Positions 43,609 to 52,072 of a stretch of 64,000 bases of DNA are shown here, piece by piece. This stretch comes from Ferribacterium limneticum. GTDB taxonomy: Bacteria > Pseudomonadota > Gammaproteobacteria > Burkholderiales > Rhodocyclaceae. Location: positions 4,086,052 to 4,150,051 of the forward strand of contig NZ_CP075189.1 of NCBI RefSeq assembly GCF_020510565.1, read 5' to 3'. Under the pieces are notes generated by a model that was given only the letters and a program-made list of their open reading frames with translations, had not been told where the DNA came from and ran no database searches. A program made the position numbers and the translations under genes. How positions within the stretch are numbered: the first letter of the stretch is position 1; every line of letters starts with the position of its first letter.

Positions 43609-44400
43609 TCAGCGACCCAGCATCCAGCCGGCGATCTGGCCAACCACTTCGCCCTCAATGCCATTGAAGCCGTGATAGGCCATCGCCTCGCACGGATCAC
43701 CCCGGCTGACACCAGCGCGGAAGGACAGCAACTGCTGGCGCGGCAAGGCACTGAGCTTCTGCATCAGACTAGGTATTTCGCCGTAGGCGCAATGGCTACA
43801 ACCATCCAGCTCATGATGCGCGACGAGCACCGGAATGCTCAGCTTTTCCAGCGCCATGCTTGGCACCGCCGGCGCCTTCGGGTCGGTCAGGATGGTCGAG
43901 GTCAGGACCAGACCATCCGGCCCGTCGGCCCGACTCAGGCGCGTCGCCACCGCGGCAATCGACTGCGTTCCCCGGCTGGTCCCGACCAGCCACACCGGCA
44001 AGCCCGCTTGCTGGCGCACCCAGGCGATCACCGCCTGGACATCCGCCACATGCTCCGGCCCCTGGCGATTGCCGGCCAGAAAGGGCGGCGACTGGCGATC
44101 CGACGGCGCATCGATCACTACCGTCAGCAAGCCCTGATCGACAAACAGCTGTCGGCTGCGAATCAGGAAATTCCCCTTGCCCCAGCCAAAAGAGCCATCC
44201 GGCACAATCTGCAAACCGCCATGTCCGCCGGCGAAGAGAATGACCGCCGCCTTGGGTGAGGGCGGGGCGAGCACCAGCAGGCGCTGCGTGACGCCGGCGC
44301 GGGTCGGGATATCAACGACCTTGGATTCGGTTTGGCCATAGGCCAGAGACACGAAAAACAATAAGGCCAGGCCACACCAGTTTTTGAGTAGATCTCGCAT
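43609..44400 (-). CDS. Secreted alpha/beta hydrolase
   Basis: 263 residues from the ATG at 44400 (AGAAGG about 10 bp upstream; ATG at 44406 is close by). A signal peptide (MRDLLKNWCGLALLFFVSLAYG) is followed by an alpha/beta hydrolase with nucleophile elbow VGTSRGTQSI. Two cysteines in DGCSHCAYG lie late in the protein. The substrate is unknown. It shows no link to the pigment genes. Confidence 0.8.
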   Translation of the reverse strand: MRDLLKNWCGLALLFFVSLAYGQTESKVVDIPTRAGVTQRLLVLAPPSPKAAVILFAGGHGGLQIVPDGSFGWGKGNFLIRSRQLFVDQGLLTVVIDAPSDRQSPPFLAGNRQGPEHVADVQAVIAWVRQQAGLPVWLVGTSRGTQSIAAVATRLSRADGPDGLVLTSTILTDPKAPAVPSMALEKLSIPVLVAHHELDGCSHCAYGEIPSLMQKLSALPRQQLLSFRAGVSRGDPCEAMAYHGFNGIEGEVVGQIAGWMLGR

Positions 44401-44572
44401 CTTCATTTCCCTTCTTCCCGCGCTCAAAATCATAAGAAGTTCATGCGTCGACAAGCCAGTCGGGATTCATCCCTGACATACGAGCGGGCTGATCGACAGA
44501 TAGGCAATCATGCCATCCATTTACAAGCGCCCCCTCTGCTAAAATCCACGTCACCCCATTTCGAGCGCCACC

Positions 44573-45763
44573 GTGACCCCGCTGCTGCTTTCCGCCTACA
44601 CCGCCACAACCTGCCTCGGGCGCGGGCTTGATGCCACGCGCGAGGCTTTGCGCAATGGGCGGAGCGGGTTGGTGCCATGCGCTTTCGAGACGGTGCAGCT
44701 CGATACCTGGATGGGCGAGGTGGCTGCGGTCGACGCCGAAAAGCTGCCGGAAGCGCTGGCCGCCTACGATTGCCGCAACAACCGGCTGACCCAGATGGGC
44801 CTGGAAACAGACGGTTTTGCCGACCGCGTGCGCGAGGCAATCGCCCGTTATGGCAAGACACGCGTCGGCGTCTTCCTCGGCACCAGCACGGCCGGCATTT
44901 TGCAGACTGAGCTGGCCTATCGCCGGCGCGACCCGGAAACCGGTGCGTTGCCTGACGATTTCCACTACCGCACGACACATAATTCCTTCTCGCTGGCTGA
45001 ATTCACCCGCGATTATTTCGGGCTGGAAGGCATGGCCATGGCCATTTCGACCGCCTGTTCGTCGAGCGCCAAGGTGTTCGCCGCCGCGGCCCGCCAGCTC
45101 GCGCTCGGCAGCATCGACGCAGCCATCGTCGGCGGCGTCGATACGCTGTGCCTGACAACGCTCTATGGCTTCGCCTCGCTGCAATTGACCTCCGCCCAGC
45201 CGTGCCGCCCTTACGACGCGGCGCGCAACGGCATTTCGGTCGGCGAGGGCGCGGCGTTTGCGTTGCTTGAACGCTGCGAGCAACCGGCGCCGGGTTCGGT
45301 GCTGCTGCTCGGCACCGGCGAATCGAGCGACGCCTATCACATGTCTTCGCCGCACCCGGAAGGTCTGGGCGCGCGGATGGCCATGGAGGCCGCGCTGCGC
45401 TCGGCCGGATTGACGGCCGGCGACATTGACTACATCAACCTGCACGGTACCTCGACGCCAGCCAATGATGCCGCCGAGGGCAAGGCCGTCAGCGCGCTGT
45501 TCGGTAACGGCGTCCCGTGCAGTTCGACCAAGGGTGCCACCGGCCACACGCTGGGCGCCGCCGGGGCTGTCGAGGCAATCATCTGCGCCCTGACCCTGAC
45601 CGACGGCTTCCTGCCCGGCAGCCCGGGCACCGAAAACGTCGATCCGGCCATTCCTGTCGATTACCTGCTGCAAAGTCGCAACGGCAAAGTCAGCCGAGCC
45701 CTGAGCAATTCCTTCGGCTTCGGCGGCAGCAATTGCAGCCTGATCCTTGGAGTCGCCAAATGA
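44573..45763 (+). CDS. Beta-ketoacyl-ACP synthase (KS of a KS-CLF-like pair), aryl-polyene cluster
   Basis: 396 residues from a GTG start. Active-site Cys in STACSSSAKVF, and histidines in NLHGTSTPAND and KGATGHTLGAAG. The next gene, overlapping by ATGA, is a truncated KS-like protein, so this pair resembles the ketosynthase/chain-length-factor heterodimer of the characterised aryl-polyene PKS. A TAAAAT about 30 bp upstream could be a -10. Confidence 0.93.
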   Translation: MTPLLLSAYTATTCLGRGLDATREALRNGRSGLVPCAFETVQLDTWMGEVAAVDAEKLPEALAAYDCRNNRLTQMGLETDGFADRVREAIARYGKTRVGVFLGTSTAGILQTELAYRRRDPETGALPDDFHYRTTHNSFSLAEFTRDYFGLEGMAMAISTACSSSAKVFAAAARQLALGSIDAAIVGGVDTLCLTTLYGFASLQLTSAQPCRPYDAARNGISVGEGAAFALLERCEQPAPGSVLLLGTGESSDAYHMSSPHPEGLGARMAMEAALRSAGLTAGDIDYINLHGTSTPANDAAEGKAVSALFGNGVPCSSTKGATGHTLGAAGAVEAIICALTLTDGFLPGSPGTENVDPAIPVDYLLQSRNGKVSRALSNSFGFGGSNCSLILGVAK

Positions 45764-46560
45764 GCCGCCCGCTGACCGCCTGGATCGAAGGCATCGGTTT
45801 CCTCGCCCCCGGCCTGCCCGACTGGCCGAGTGCCCGCGCCGTTTTGCGCGGCGAAACGCCGTTGACCGCAGCACCTTCCGTTTTGCCGGCACCGAGCATC
45901 CTGCCGCCGGCCGAACGCCGTCGGGCCAGCCGCGTCGTCAAGCTGACGCTGGCCGTCGGTCTCGAAGCCGCCGCCCACGCCGGCGCCGATGTCGCGACGC
46001 TGGCCACCGTCTTCTCCGCCTCGGGCGCCGACGGCCACAACTGCCACGCCCTGTGCGAGCAACTGGCCACCGACGACCGCCAGATTTCGCCGACCCGTTT
46101 CCACAATTCGGTGCATAACGCCGCCGCCGGTTACTGGGGCATCGCCACCGGCGCGATGGCGCCGTGCCAGGTCATCTGCGCCTACGACGCGAGCTTCGGC
46201 GCCGGCCTGATCGACGCCCTGGGGCAGGTCGTTCTCGACCGCCAGCCCACACTTTTGATCGCCTACGACAGCGAATATCCCGAGCCGCTGTTTGCCAAGC
46301 GGCCAGTGCCGGATGTCGCCGGCGTCTCGCTGTTGCTGACACCGGAACGCAGTGAGCGCTCGCTCGCATCGATTTCCGTCACACCGGACACGAAGCTTGC
46401 CGAGCCGCTGGCCGACGCCGCGCTGGAAGCCCTGCGCGTCTCCATCCCGGCCCTGCGCGCCTTGCCGCTGCTGCAAAAACTGGCGCGCGGCGAAGCCGGC
46501 GAGATCTGCCTCGACTACCTGCCGCCGATGCAACTGAAGGTCGACATCAGGCTGTGCTAG
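45760..46560 (+). CDS. Short ketosynthase-like protein (chain-length-factor-like), aryl-polyene cluster
   Basis: 266 residues, only the N-terminal half of a ketosynthase. The would-be active-site region reads VICAYDASFGAG instead of the usual ACSS pattern, and the catalytic His region is missing. This fits a non-catalytic partner that helps set chain length. It overlaps the upstream KS (ATGA) and the downstream dehydratase (7 bp). Confidence 0.87.
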   Translation: MSRPLTAWIEGIGFLAPGLPDWPSARAVLRGETPLTAAPSVLPAPSILPPAERRRASRVVKLTLAVGLEAAAHAGADVATLATVFSASGADGHNCHALCEQLATDDRQISPTRFHNSVHNAAAGYWGIATGAMAPCQVICAYDASFGAGLIDALGQVVLDRQPTLLIAYDSEYPEPLFAKRPVPDVAGVSLLLTPERSERSLASISVTPDTKLAEPLADAALEALRVSIPALRALPLLQKLARGEAGEICLDYLPPMQLKVDIRLC

Positions 46561-46991
46561 ACAAAAGCTGGATCGCCGCCCACATCCCGCATCAAGGCAG
46601 CATGTGCCTGCTCGATGCGGTAAAGGAGTGGTCCGACTCGGCGATCACCTGCCGCGCCAGCAGCCACACCGACCCGGCCAATCCGCTGCGCGCCGAAGGG
46701 CGGCTGGGCGCCGCCAACGGCATCGAATACGCCGCGCAGGCCATGGCCATCCACGGCGCGCTGATCGCCGGTGACGATGCCGCACCGCGCCAGGGCTACC
46801 TGACCAGCGTGCGCAGCGTCAGCCTGCATGTCGCCTGGCTCGACGACCTGCCGGGCGAACTCGACGTGCATGCCGAACGCCTGTCGGGCGACAGCAACAA
46901 CATCCTCTACCAGTTCTCGCTCAGCCACGCCGGCCGCTGCCTGCTCGAAGGCCGCGCCGCCGTGGTGCTCGACGCTGCGGCGCTGGGCTGA
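46554..46991 (+). CDS. ApeP-like hotdog dehydratase, aryl-polyene cluster
   Basis: 145 residues from a GTG overlapping the previous stop. The phrase HIPHQGSMCLLDAVKEW and NGIEYAAQAMAIHGAL match the ApeP-like group (3-hydroxyacyl-ACP dehydratase-like, hotdog fold). Together with the FabZ-like gene it would supply the dehydration steps. The stop is 4 bp before a dispersed repeat that leads into the reductase gene. Confidence 0.88.
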   Translation: MLDKSWIAAHIPHQGSMCLLDAVKEWSDSAITCRASSHTDPANPLRAEGRLGAANGIEYAAQAMAIHGALIAGDDAAPRQGYLTSVRSVSLHVAWLDDLPGELDVHAERLSGDSNNILYQFSLSHAGRCLLEGRAAVVLDAAALG

Positions 46992-46995
46992 GAAT

Positions 46996-47033
46996 CCCAC
47001 GGTCAACCGGAAATAATGGCCAAAAAGGAAATC
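46996..47033 (+). repeat. Dispersed 36-bp repeat that supplies the ribosome binding site of the ketoreductase gene
   Basis: CCCACGGTCAACCGGAAA, then TAATGGCCAAAAAGGAAATC. It occupies the whole gap before the reductase. The usual ATGAAATC end reads AGGAAATC here, which creates AAGGAA (47025-47030) 5 bp before the ATG. Confidence 0.9.
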
Positions 47034-47035
47034 TC

Positions 47036-47755
47036 ATGAAACGTGCTCTCGTCACTGGCGGCAGCGGCGGCATCGGGGCTGCGATCTGCAAGCGTCTTGC
47101 GGCTCACGGCCATCACGTCATCGTCCACGCCAACCGTAGCCGCGAGAAGGCCGAAGCCGTCGTCGCCGAGATCGTTGCCGCCGGCGGCAGTGCCGAAGCC
47201 GTCGCCTTCGATGTCACCGAGCGCGCCGCAACAGCCGCCGCGCTGGAAAAGCTGCTCGAGCCGGGACCGATCCAGATTCTCGTCAACAACGCCGGCATCC
47301 ACGCCGACGCCGTTTTCCCCGGCATGAGCGCCGAGCAGTGGCATTCGGTCGTCGATGTCTCGCTGAACGGCTTTTTCAATGTCACCCAGCCGCTGACCAT
47401 GCCGATGATCCGCACGCGCTGGGGCCGCATCGTCAATATTTCGTCGATTGCCGGCATCACCGGCAACCGCGGCCAGGTCAATTACTCGGCCGCCAAGGGC
47501 GCCTTGCACGCAGCCAGCAAGTCGCTGGCGCTGGAACTGGCCAGCCGCGGCATCACGGTCAATGCCGTGGCGCCGGGCATCATCGCCACCGACATGATCG
47601 AGGGCACGTTCGACGCCGAGGCGATCAAGAATCTCGTGCCGATGAAGCGGGCCGGCAAACCGGAAGAAGTGGCCGACCTCGTCGCTTTCCTTGCTTCGGA
47701 AAAAGCCGCCTATATTTCCGGGCAGGTCATCTCGATCAACGGTGCGATGATCTGA
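47036..47755 (+). CDS. 3-ketoacyl-ACP reductase (FabG-like), aryl-polyene cluster
   Basis: 239 residues, classical short-chain dehydrogenase. NADPH motif TGGSGGIGAAI, catalytic tetrad NNAG, ISSIAG and YSAAKGAL, then ATDMIEGTF. It reduces the 3-keto group in each elongation cycle. It is the last forward gene of the second pigment run. Its ribosome binding site comes from the preceding dispersed repeat. Confidence 0.93.
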   Translation: MKRALVTGGSGGIGAAICKRLAAHGHHVIVHANRSREKAEAVVAEIVAAGGSAEAVAFDVTERAATAAALEKLLEPGPIQILVNNAGIHADAVFPGMSAEQWHSVVDVSLNGFFNVTQPLTMPMIRTRWGRIVNISSIAGITGNRGQVNYSAAKGALHAASKSLALELASRGITVNAVAPGIIATDMIEGTFDAEAIKNLVPMKRAGKPEEVADLVAFLASEKAAYISGQVISINGAMI

Positions 47756-47848
47756 GGTCAGCCTTCGGGCCCGACAAATAATTCACCTTGCATGCGCCGG
47801 CCCGATGCCGGATGATCGGATTCAACCCGTCGCCTAGGAGAATCCGCC

Positions 47849-48286
47849 ATGCCTGATTTCTATCCCCGCGTTACCGCGAAAACATCGCCGGAGCCAAAAA
47901 CAACGGCGCCGCTCGACTTTTTCCAGAACCCGCTCTCTGCCTGGCAATCATTCCAGATGCCGCTATCCGGCGACGTCACGCAGGCGATCAATCCGTGGTC
48001 ATGGACCTTTGGCTCAGCGACCAGCCAGCTCGGGCTGGTCAACATCAACCTCGGGCGCAGCGGCAACCCGGAGATTGAGCAGGAAGTGCTCGATGAAGTC
48101 GGCAGCTACGGCAAGCAGCTCGGCTGCATCGGCGACGCGCTGGGCGTCCTCATCAAGCACGTCAAGCTGGACGAACTGGCGCCCGCCGAGCGCGATGCCA
48201 TCACCAAGTTGCGCTTCCAGCTCGAGGCCATCGCGCAGATCAAGGCCGGCCACCGGACGGCGAAAAAGGTCACAAAACGCGCCTGA
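47849..48286 (+). CDS. Hypothetical protein
   Basis: 145 residues; the ATG at 47849 has AGGAGA upstream. Polar N-terminus, an aromatic middle (NPLSAWQSFQMPL, NPWSWTFGSATSQLGLVNINLG), then a helical region rich in Ala, Leu and Lys. The length and helical C-terminus recall phasin-type proteins, but I see no diagnostic motif. It follows the pigment reductase by 93 bp. Confidence 0.65.
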   Translation: MPDFYPRVTAKTSPEPKTTAPLDFFQNPLSAWQSFQMPLSGDVTQAINPWSWTFGSATSQLGLVNINLGRSGNPEIEQEVLDEVGSYGKQLGCIGDALGVLIKHVKLDELAPAERDAITKLRFQLEAIAQIKAGHRTAKKVTKRA

Positions 48287-48340
48287 TGGCGTTTGCCCGG
48301 GACTAGAATGAGGCTGCCGAAACCGTGAAGGAGGAGTCCC

Positions 48341-48595
48341 ATGAATCCCCCAAAAGACAGCTGCCTGAGCTTGCACGACGCGGCGCAGGCGCTTGCCGCC
48401 GGGCCGGATGCCCAGCACGATGTTGAAGTCGCCCTGGCCCACGCCATCGAGCACGGCGAGCTGCATGCCAATGTGAAGCGCTGGGCAACCGAGCAGTGGG
48501 AAGGACGGCAGTTGCCGGGCAATATCAACCGGCTGGAAACCTTCATCGAGCGCGCCGAACTGGATGCCTGGCAGCGCCGCCGCCAGCCGGCCTGA
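48341..48595 (+). CDS. Small hypothetical protein
   Basis: 84 residues with GGAGG 7-8 bp upstream of the ATG. Helical, acidic then basic, with two Trp (RWATEQWEG) in the middle. No family recognised. It converges on a thioredoxin gene 5 bp away. Confidence 0.6.
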   Translation: MNPPKDSCLSLHDAAQALAAGPDAQHDVEVALAHAIEHGELHANVKRWATEQWEGRQLPGNINRLETFIERAELDAWQRRRQPA

Positions 48596-48600
48596 ACGAT

Positions 48601-48915
48601 TCAGCCGGCGAGCAGTTCGCTGATTTCCCCGGTACTGGTTGGCCGGACGACGCGGCCGATTTCCTGACCGTCGCGCATGAGGATCAGCGTCGGCCATAAT
48701 TTCACGCGAAATGTCCGCCCGAGTCGACGGCCCGGGCCGTCCTCGACCTTGATGTGGCGGAATTCGTTGCCGCCCAAGGCGGCCTTGATGAAGGGCTGGG
48801 CGCCCTGGCAATGCGGGCACCAGTCGACGCCAAATTCGATGAGCAGCGAGCCGGGCAGGGCATCGATTTCGGCCCGGTCGGGCGCGGTTTCGGCGTAGTT
48901 GGCGACGTAGGCCAT
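48601..48915 (-). CDS. Thioredoxin-family protein
   Basis: 104 residues. Active site is VDWCPHCQGAQPF, a CPHC variant of the usual CGPC. The rest keeps the thioredoxin order: LWPTLILMRDGQEIGRVVRP. There is no signal peptide, so it is cytoplasmic. It is followed upstream by the Kef-type antiporter gene 10 bp away, so the two are likely co-transcribed; a redox link to the antiporter is possible but unproven. Confidence 0.88.
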   Translation of the reverse strand: MAYVANYAETAPDRAEIDALPGSLLIEFGVDWCPHCQGAQPFIKAALGGNEFRHIKVEDGPGRRLGRTFRVKLWPTLILMRDGQEIGRVVRPTSTGEISELLAG

Positions 48916-48925
48916 GGCTCTCTCC

Positions 48926-50125
48926 TCAGGCGGAACGCAGGATCAGTTCTTTCATTCGCGCCAGCTTCGGGGCGACCATGGGCACGGTCAGCATGGTGCT
49001 GACCACCGCCATGAGCAGCAGGGCGGTGAAGGTTTCGCTGGTGATGATCTGCTTGTCGAGCAGGATGTTGGCGAAAATGATCATGATCAGCGCCTTGGTC
49101 TGCAGCAGCCAGCCGATGATGCTGGCTTCGCCGGGTGCCCATTTGAGGATGCGACCGGCGATCCGGACGCCGATCAGCTTTCCGCTGACCGAAGCAACGA
49201 GCAGCACGGCGGCGGCGATGAAGACGGCGGCGCCGCCGACATCCCAGTTGGTGCGCAGGCCGGTGGACAGGAAGAAGACCGGCATGATGACAAGCAACAC
49301 ATGGTGGCGCAGCAGGTCCATTTTTTCCTGGTCGAACCAGTCGGCTTCCATGCTCGCCCCGGCCAGGAAGGCACCGACCATGAAGTGCAGGCCGGCCCAG
49401 TCGGCGCCGAAGGCGACGGCGGCGAGCCAGATCAGCGCGACATACCAGCGGTCGCGCTCGGCCAGCCGGACCATGAGTTTGTGGAAAAGCCAGGCAGCAA
49501 CGACGAAGGCGACGAGGAAGCTGGCCTGGCGGCCAATGCGTTCCCAGTCCATGAGGATGAGCGCCAGCACGCCCCAGATCGCGATGTCGTCGAGGCTGGC
49601 GTAACGCAGGATGCGCTGGCCGATGGGCTGGCGCAGGATTTCGAGCTTTTCCATGAAGAGGATCAGGATGGGCAGGGCCGTCACCGCGCAGGCCATGCCG
49701 ACGCCGACAACGAATTGCCAGGTCAGCGCCTTTGGCCCCATCCAGCCATCGACGCTCAACATGAGCGCCGCTGCCGCGCAGCCGAAGAGCAGCGGTGTGC
49801 CGAGTGCCAAACCGGCCGTGGTGCCGCTTTCGCGGCGATGTGCCCAGGCTTTCCGGAGGTCGAGTTCGATGCCGGCGATCATGACGAAGAGCATGACCGC
49901 CCACCAGGCGATACCGTTCAACGACTGGATGACGGCCGGGTTGAAGACAAACTGGTAATACTCCGGGAAGGCCTTGCCGAGAATGCCCGGCCCGAGCAGG
50001 ATGCCGGTGATGATCTGGACGACGACGAGCGGCGCGTAATAGTCGGTCTTGCCGAGCCGCCAGATCAGCCAGGGCACGGTGAAGATGATCGTCATGGCGA
50101 TCAGGAAAATTTCAGTCGTATTCAT
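48926..50125 (-). CDS. Cation:proton antiporter, Kef/CPA2 family
   Basis: 399 residues with about 12 membrane helices; no TrkA domain is fused. Family stretches: ITGILLGPGILG, MIAGIELDLRKAW and ACAVTALPILILF, then SLDDIAIWGVLAL. It probably exchanges K+ or Na+ for H+. It sits between the thioredoxin and the HPP/CBS gene, inside the pigment region but unrelated to it by function. Confidence 0.92.
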   Translation of the reverse strand: MNTTEIFLIAMTIIFTVPWLIWRLGKTDYYAPLVVVQIITGILLGPGILGKAFPEYYQFVFNPAVIQSLNGIAWWAVMLFVMIAGIELDLRKAWAHRRESGTTAGLALGTPLLFGCAAAALMLSVDGWMGPKALTWQFVVGVGMACAVTALPILILFMEKLEILRQPIGQRILRYASLDDIAIWGVLALILMDWERIGRQASFLVAFVVAAWLFHKLMVRLAERDRWYVALIWLAAVAFGADWAGLHFMVGAFLAGASMEADWFDQEKMDLLRHHVLLVIMPVFFLSTGLRTNWDVGGAAVFIAAAVLLVASVSGKLIGVRIAGRILKWAPGEASIIGWLLQTKALIMIIFANILLDKQIITSETFTALLLMAVVSTMLTVPMVAPKLARMKELILRSA

Positions 50126-50132
50126 GCTTTGT

Positions 50133-51281
50133 TCAGTGGCGGGCGGCCGCAGCAGCCTGGCGTTGATAAATGGCGGCCAGCAGGTCGGTCTGGGTCAGGA
50201 CGCCGGCCAGGCGCTGGCTTTCGTCGAGCACAGGAATGATGACCGGATGGTCGGCCGAGGCCAGCAAGGCGGCAATTTCACTGACCGGGGTCGTCGTTTG
50301 GGCCCGGGCAAAGTGGTTGCTCATGATCTGCCCAACGACCTCGGGCTTGTCGGAATAAGCCGAGGGTGTAGCCCGCAGCAAGCGACGGATGTTGTCGCCG
50401 ATACCCTGCTCGCCATCCGGCTCGACATGGCGCAGGAAGTTTTCCAGCGTCAGCACGCCGATCACCCGCTGACTGCGGTCGACCACCGGCAGTCCATGCA
50501 AATGGTTGGCCTGCATCAGGCCCCAGGCTTCATTGAGTTCGGTGGCGAACTCGACGCTGATCGCCGGGGCCGACATGACCTCGCTGCAGATGCGTCGATC
50601 ATGGCGCTGGTGGGCGTGCGTCGTCGCCAGATCGTAGATGCGCACCAGATCGTCCTCGCTGATGTCGAGATAGGTATCGAGCTTTTCCAGCGCATGCTGA
50701 ATGTCTTCGTGGCGGATGCTGCGGCGTACCGGCCTGTCCTTTTTGGCAACCTGCGTGGCCGGCAGGCATTGCGGATAGCGCCGGCCGGGAATCAGATTGT
50801 TCACCACCAGCACGGCCATCAAGGCAGCGCCGACGTTAAGCAATGCCGTGAGCAGCGAGGTCGGTTGCTGCTGGGCGCTCAGGGCAAAGACGACGGCCAT
50901 GGCGCCACCCGGCGGGTGAATGCAACGCAGCCAGGCCGTCACCCAGATGGCCAGGCCAAGCGCAACGCCGACGGCGAGAAAGGCCGGCGCAATCCACAGG
51001 CCGCAAAAATGGCCAATCAGCGCCGAGATGAACAGGCCGCCGGCCAGCGACCACGGCTGGGCGAGGGGGCTGTGGGGCAGGGCGAAGAGAATGACGGAGC
51101 TGGCGCCAAGCGGGGCCAGCAGGTAGCTGATGCCAGGCCCGGCCGGCAGCACGGCAAGAATGCCTTGCATGAGGAGGATGCCGACCAGCCCGGCCAGCGC
51201 ACTGAGCCAGCGTTCGCGCGGTGACAGCGCGGCAGCATCGGCGATCAGGTAACGCAGGGAAAACTGGCGCAGAGCGTTCAT
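50133..51281 (-). CDS. HPP-family membrane protein with CBS domains
   Basis: 382 residues. The N-terminal half has four or five membrane helices and the HPP signature RCIHPPGGAMAVVFAL. The C-terminal half is a pair of CBS domains (VIGVLTLENFLRHVE, then AGVLTQTDLLAAIYQ), which normally bind adenosine nucleotides. HPP proteins have been linked to nitrite or anion transport in other bacteria; the role here is unknown. It is 10 bp from the glycosyltransferase gene. Confidence 0.9.
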   Translation of the reverse strand: MNALRQFSLRYLIADAAALSPRERWLSALAGLVGILLMQGILAVLPAGPGISYLLAPLGASSVILFALPHSPLAQPWSLAGGLFISALIGHFCGLWIAPAFLAVGVALGLAIWVTAWLRCIHPPGGAMAVVFALSAQQQPTSLLTALLNVGAALMAVLVVNNLIPGRRYPQCLPATQVAKKDRPVRRSIRHEDIQHALEKLDTYLDISEDDLVRIYDLATTHAHQRHDRRICSEVMSAPAISVEFATELNEAWGLMQANHLHGLPVVDRSQRVIGVLTLENFLRHVEPDGEQGIGDNIRRLLRATPSAYSDKPEVVGQIMSNHFARAQTTTPVSEIAALLASADHPVIIPVLDESQRLAGVLTQTDLLAAIYQRQAAAAARH

Positions 51282-51290
51282 GGTCCGGGC

Positions 51291-52049
51291 TCAGCCGAAC
51301 AATCGGCGGAGCAGCAACAGGGGTAAGCGGACCACAAAGCCGAGAAAAAGCCGGGTGTGCATCCAGGTCAGCAGCGTGTTGTCGCGCAGGTATTTGAAAT
51401 GCGAGACGCCGCCCTCGTCGGCGCGGAAATAGCGCACCGGGGCGTCGATGTTGAGCGGCCGGACGCCTGCCCAGCACAGGCGGACGACGGCTTCCGGATC
51501 GAAATCGAAGCGCCGCATGAAACGGTTGGTGCGCATGATTTTGATGAGCGGCAGGATCGGATAGACGCGGAAGCCGTAGAGCGAATCGCCAATGCCCATC
51601 CACAGCGTTTCGAGATTGGCCCAGCCGTTGGAAACCTTGCGGCCATTGACGCGCAGCGCCGGTGCATCGGCGGCGAAGACCGGCTTGCCGAGCACCATCT
51701 TGTCCGGTTCGGCCTGCGAGGCGGCCATGAAGGCCGGGATCAGGTCGGCCGGGTGCTGGCCGTCAGAGTCCATGGTCAGGGCGTGAGAGAAGCCGGCGGC
51801 GGCGGCCAGCGTGATGCCTTCGAGCACAGCCGAGCCCTTGCCACGATTTTCCGGCAGGACGATGACTTTCAGGCCGTCATCGCCGGCCGCCATCACCTGC
51901 AGCTTTTCGGCGCTCCCGTCGGTGCTGCCATCGACCACGACCCACACCGGCGTCCATTGCGCCCGGGCGGCCTGCACGGTGGCCAGCACCTTGGGGCCGG
52001 GGTTGTAGCTGGGGATCAGGACGAGATGGGTTTTTGAAGCGGCGGACAT
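51291..52049 (-). CDS. Family 2 glycosyltransferase, aryl-polyene cluster
   Basis: 252 residues. GT-A fold with ILIPSYNPGPKVLATVQ-like N-terminus, VVDGSTDGSAEKL, and the metal-binding DxD in TMDSDGQHPADL. The C-terminus ends with a basic hydrophobic tail that may touch the membrane. In aryl-polyene clusters a GT2 enzyme is usual and probably adds a sugar to the lipid scaffold. It is the first gene after the non-pigment insertion and reads leftward. Confidence 0.89.
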   Translation of the reverse strand: MSAASKTHLVLIPSYNPGPKVLATVQAARAQWTPVWVVVDGSTDGSAEKLQVMAAGDDGLKVIVLPENRGKGSAVLEGITLAAAAGFSHALTMDSDGQHPADLIPAFMAASQAEPDKMVLGKPVFAADAPALRVNGRKVSNGWANLETLWMGIGDSLYGFRVYPILPLIKIMRTNRFMRRFDFDPEAVVRLCWAGVRPLNIDAPVRYFRADEGGVSHFKYLRDNTLLTWMHTRLFLGFVVRLPLLLLRRLFG

Positions 52050-52072
52050 GGTGAAAAGGGTTCGGACAGGGT

